Made by a program: the position numbers and the translations under genes. The notes below the pieces were generated by a model. The model made no database searches. It saw nothing but the letters and a program-made list of their open reading frames with translations, and was not told the DNA's origin. From assembly GCF_000019905.1 (NCBI RefSeq), contig NC_010556.1, positions 2,970,137 to 3,034,136 of the forward strand: a stretch of DNA of 64,000 nt, read 5' to 3'. Origin of the DNA: Exiguobacterium artemiae 255-15. GTDB taxonomy: Bacteria; Bacillota; Bacilli; Exiguobacteriales; Exiguobacteriaceae. Of this stretch, positions 63,780 through 64,000 are shown piece by piece. Position 1 is the stretch's first letter, and the number at the start of each line of letters is the position of its first letter.

Positions 63780-64000
63780 AAGTTCATAAGAATTATCACA
63801 AGCATTTTCAGTAACACATAACGGAATTCGTGAAAATAGGATTCCCCAGTCGGTTTCATATCATACGATACGATTGATCGATCGGATGGAATGGAAAACG
63901 AATCAAACAATCCCTTTTTCAAACTATCCACAGACTTATCCACACTATCCACACTTTCCGTGGATAACTCATCACTTTGTCTACAATAGTATTTTTTAAA
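63780..64000 (+). promoter_or_regulatory. left part of oriC upstream of dnaA (DnaA boxes)
   Basis: No gene is seen. One perfect box TTATCCACA is at 63936-63944, with near-boxes CTATCCACA at 63924-63932 and 63945-63953, and an opposite CGTGGATAA at 63959-63967. Together with rpmH they mark the region ahead of dnaA, the first part of a bipartite Bacillus-type origin. The dnaA gene itself would lie to the right. Confidence 0.88.

Noticed and set aside
1..64000. CRISPR arrays, prophage or rRNA/tRNA genes
   Set aside because: No regularly spaced repeats, phage structural genes or tRNA/rRNA signatures were seen on either strand.

Overview
This is a chromosomal segment of a low-to-medium G+C Gram-positive bacterium of the class Bacilli. 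Gene content, gene order next to the replication origin, Bacillus-type control elements (S-box, GntR, cre and PerR-like sites) and the absence of sporulation operons here fit Exiguobacterium best. The genus is an inference; the class is well supported. The right edge reaches the origin: rpmH, rnpA and a DnaA-box stretch end the window just before where dnaA is expected.

Layout. 0-3.6 kb: end of an M20 peptidase, two small cytosolic proteins, and a MarR regulator divergent from an MFS exporter plus a CBS-domain protein. 3.7-4.4 kb: an A+T-rich gene, possibly uracil-DNA-glycosylase-like. 4.5-7.0 kb: S-methylmethionine uptake and recycling (mmuP-mmuM) behind a SAM riboswitch. 7.1-9.6 kb: a pyruvyl-transferase-family protein and a ketopantoate-reductase-family enzyme. 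9.7-14.9 kb: complete gluconate operon gntR-gntK-gntP-gnd. 15-18 kb: ahpC-ahpF and an ECF transporter S component. 18-21.3 kb: mqo and a photolyase-family pseudogene with three lesions. 21.4-23.8 kb: CycA-type permease behind a glycine riboswitch, and a histidine phosphatase. 24-27.8 kb: an MFS remnant, a NUDIX hydrolase, two LURP-one-related paralogues, a tRNA-dihydrouridine synthase and a small protein. 27.9-34.2 kb: circularly permuted GH3 glycosidase with an HSL-type esterase, a DUF4317 protein and three tiny membrane proteins. 34.4-37.9 kb is accessory DNA: a secreted HNH-type nuclease with a small partner gene, a TnpB-only IS200/IS605 element, and two A+T-rich orphans.

From 37.9 kb to the end lies the conserved origin-proximal core, almost all on the minus strand: rlmH, a CxxH/CxxC microprotein, htrA, walJ-walI-walH-walK-walR, purA, dnaB-rplI-gdpP, rpsR-ssb-rpsF, ychF, a DUF951 gene, an MscS channel, yyaC, parB, noc, rsmG-mnmG, mnmE, yidC, rnpA, rpmH. 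This follows the Bacillus subtilis order with two notable losses at their usual places: soj (parA) between noc and parB, and jag (khpB) between yidC and mnmE. The remaining ParB starts directly at its CTP/parS-binding domain and lacks the basic N-terminal tail that normally stimulates Soj. Two parS-like sites lie nearby. Five perfect DnaA boxes cluster next to rlmH, about 25 kb from the origin.

I found no rRNA, tRNA, CRISPR array or prophage. The strongest leads are the Soj-less ParB/Noc locus, the DnaA-box cluster, the TnpB element with its candidate guide RNA, the nuclease/partner pair and the UDG-like gene.
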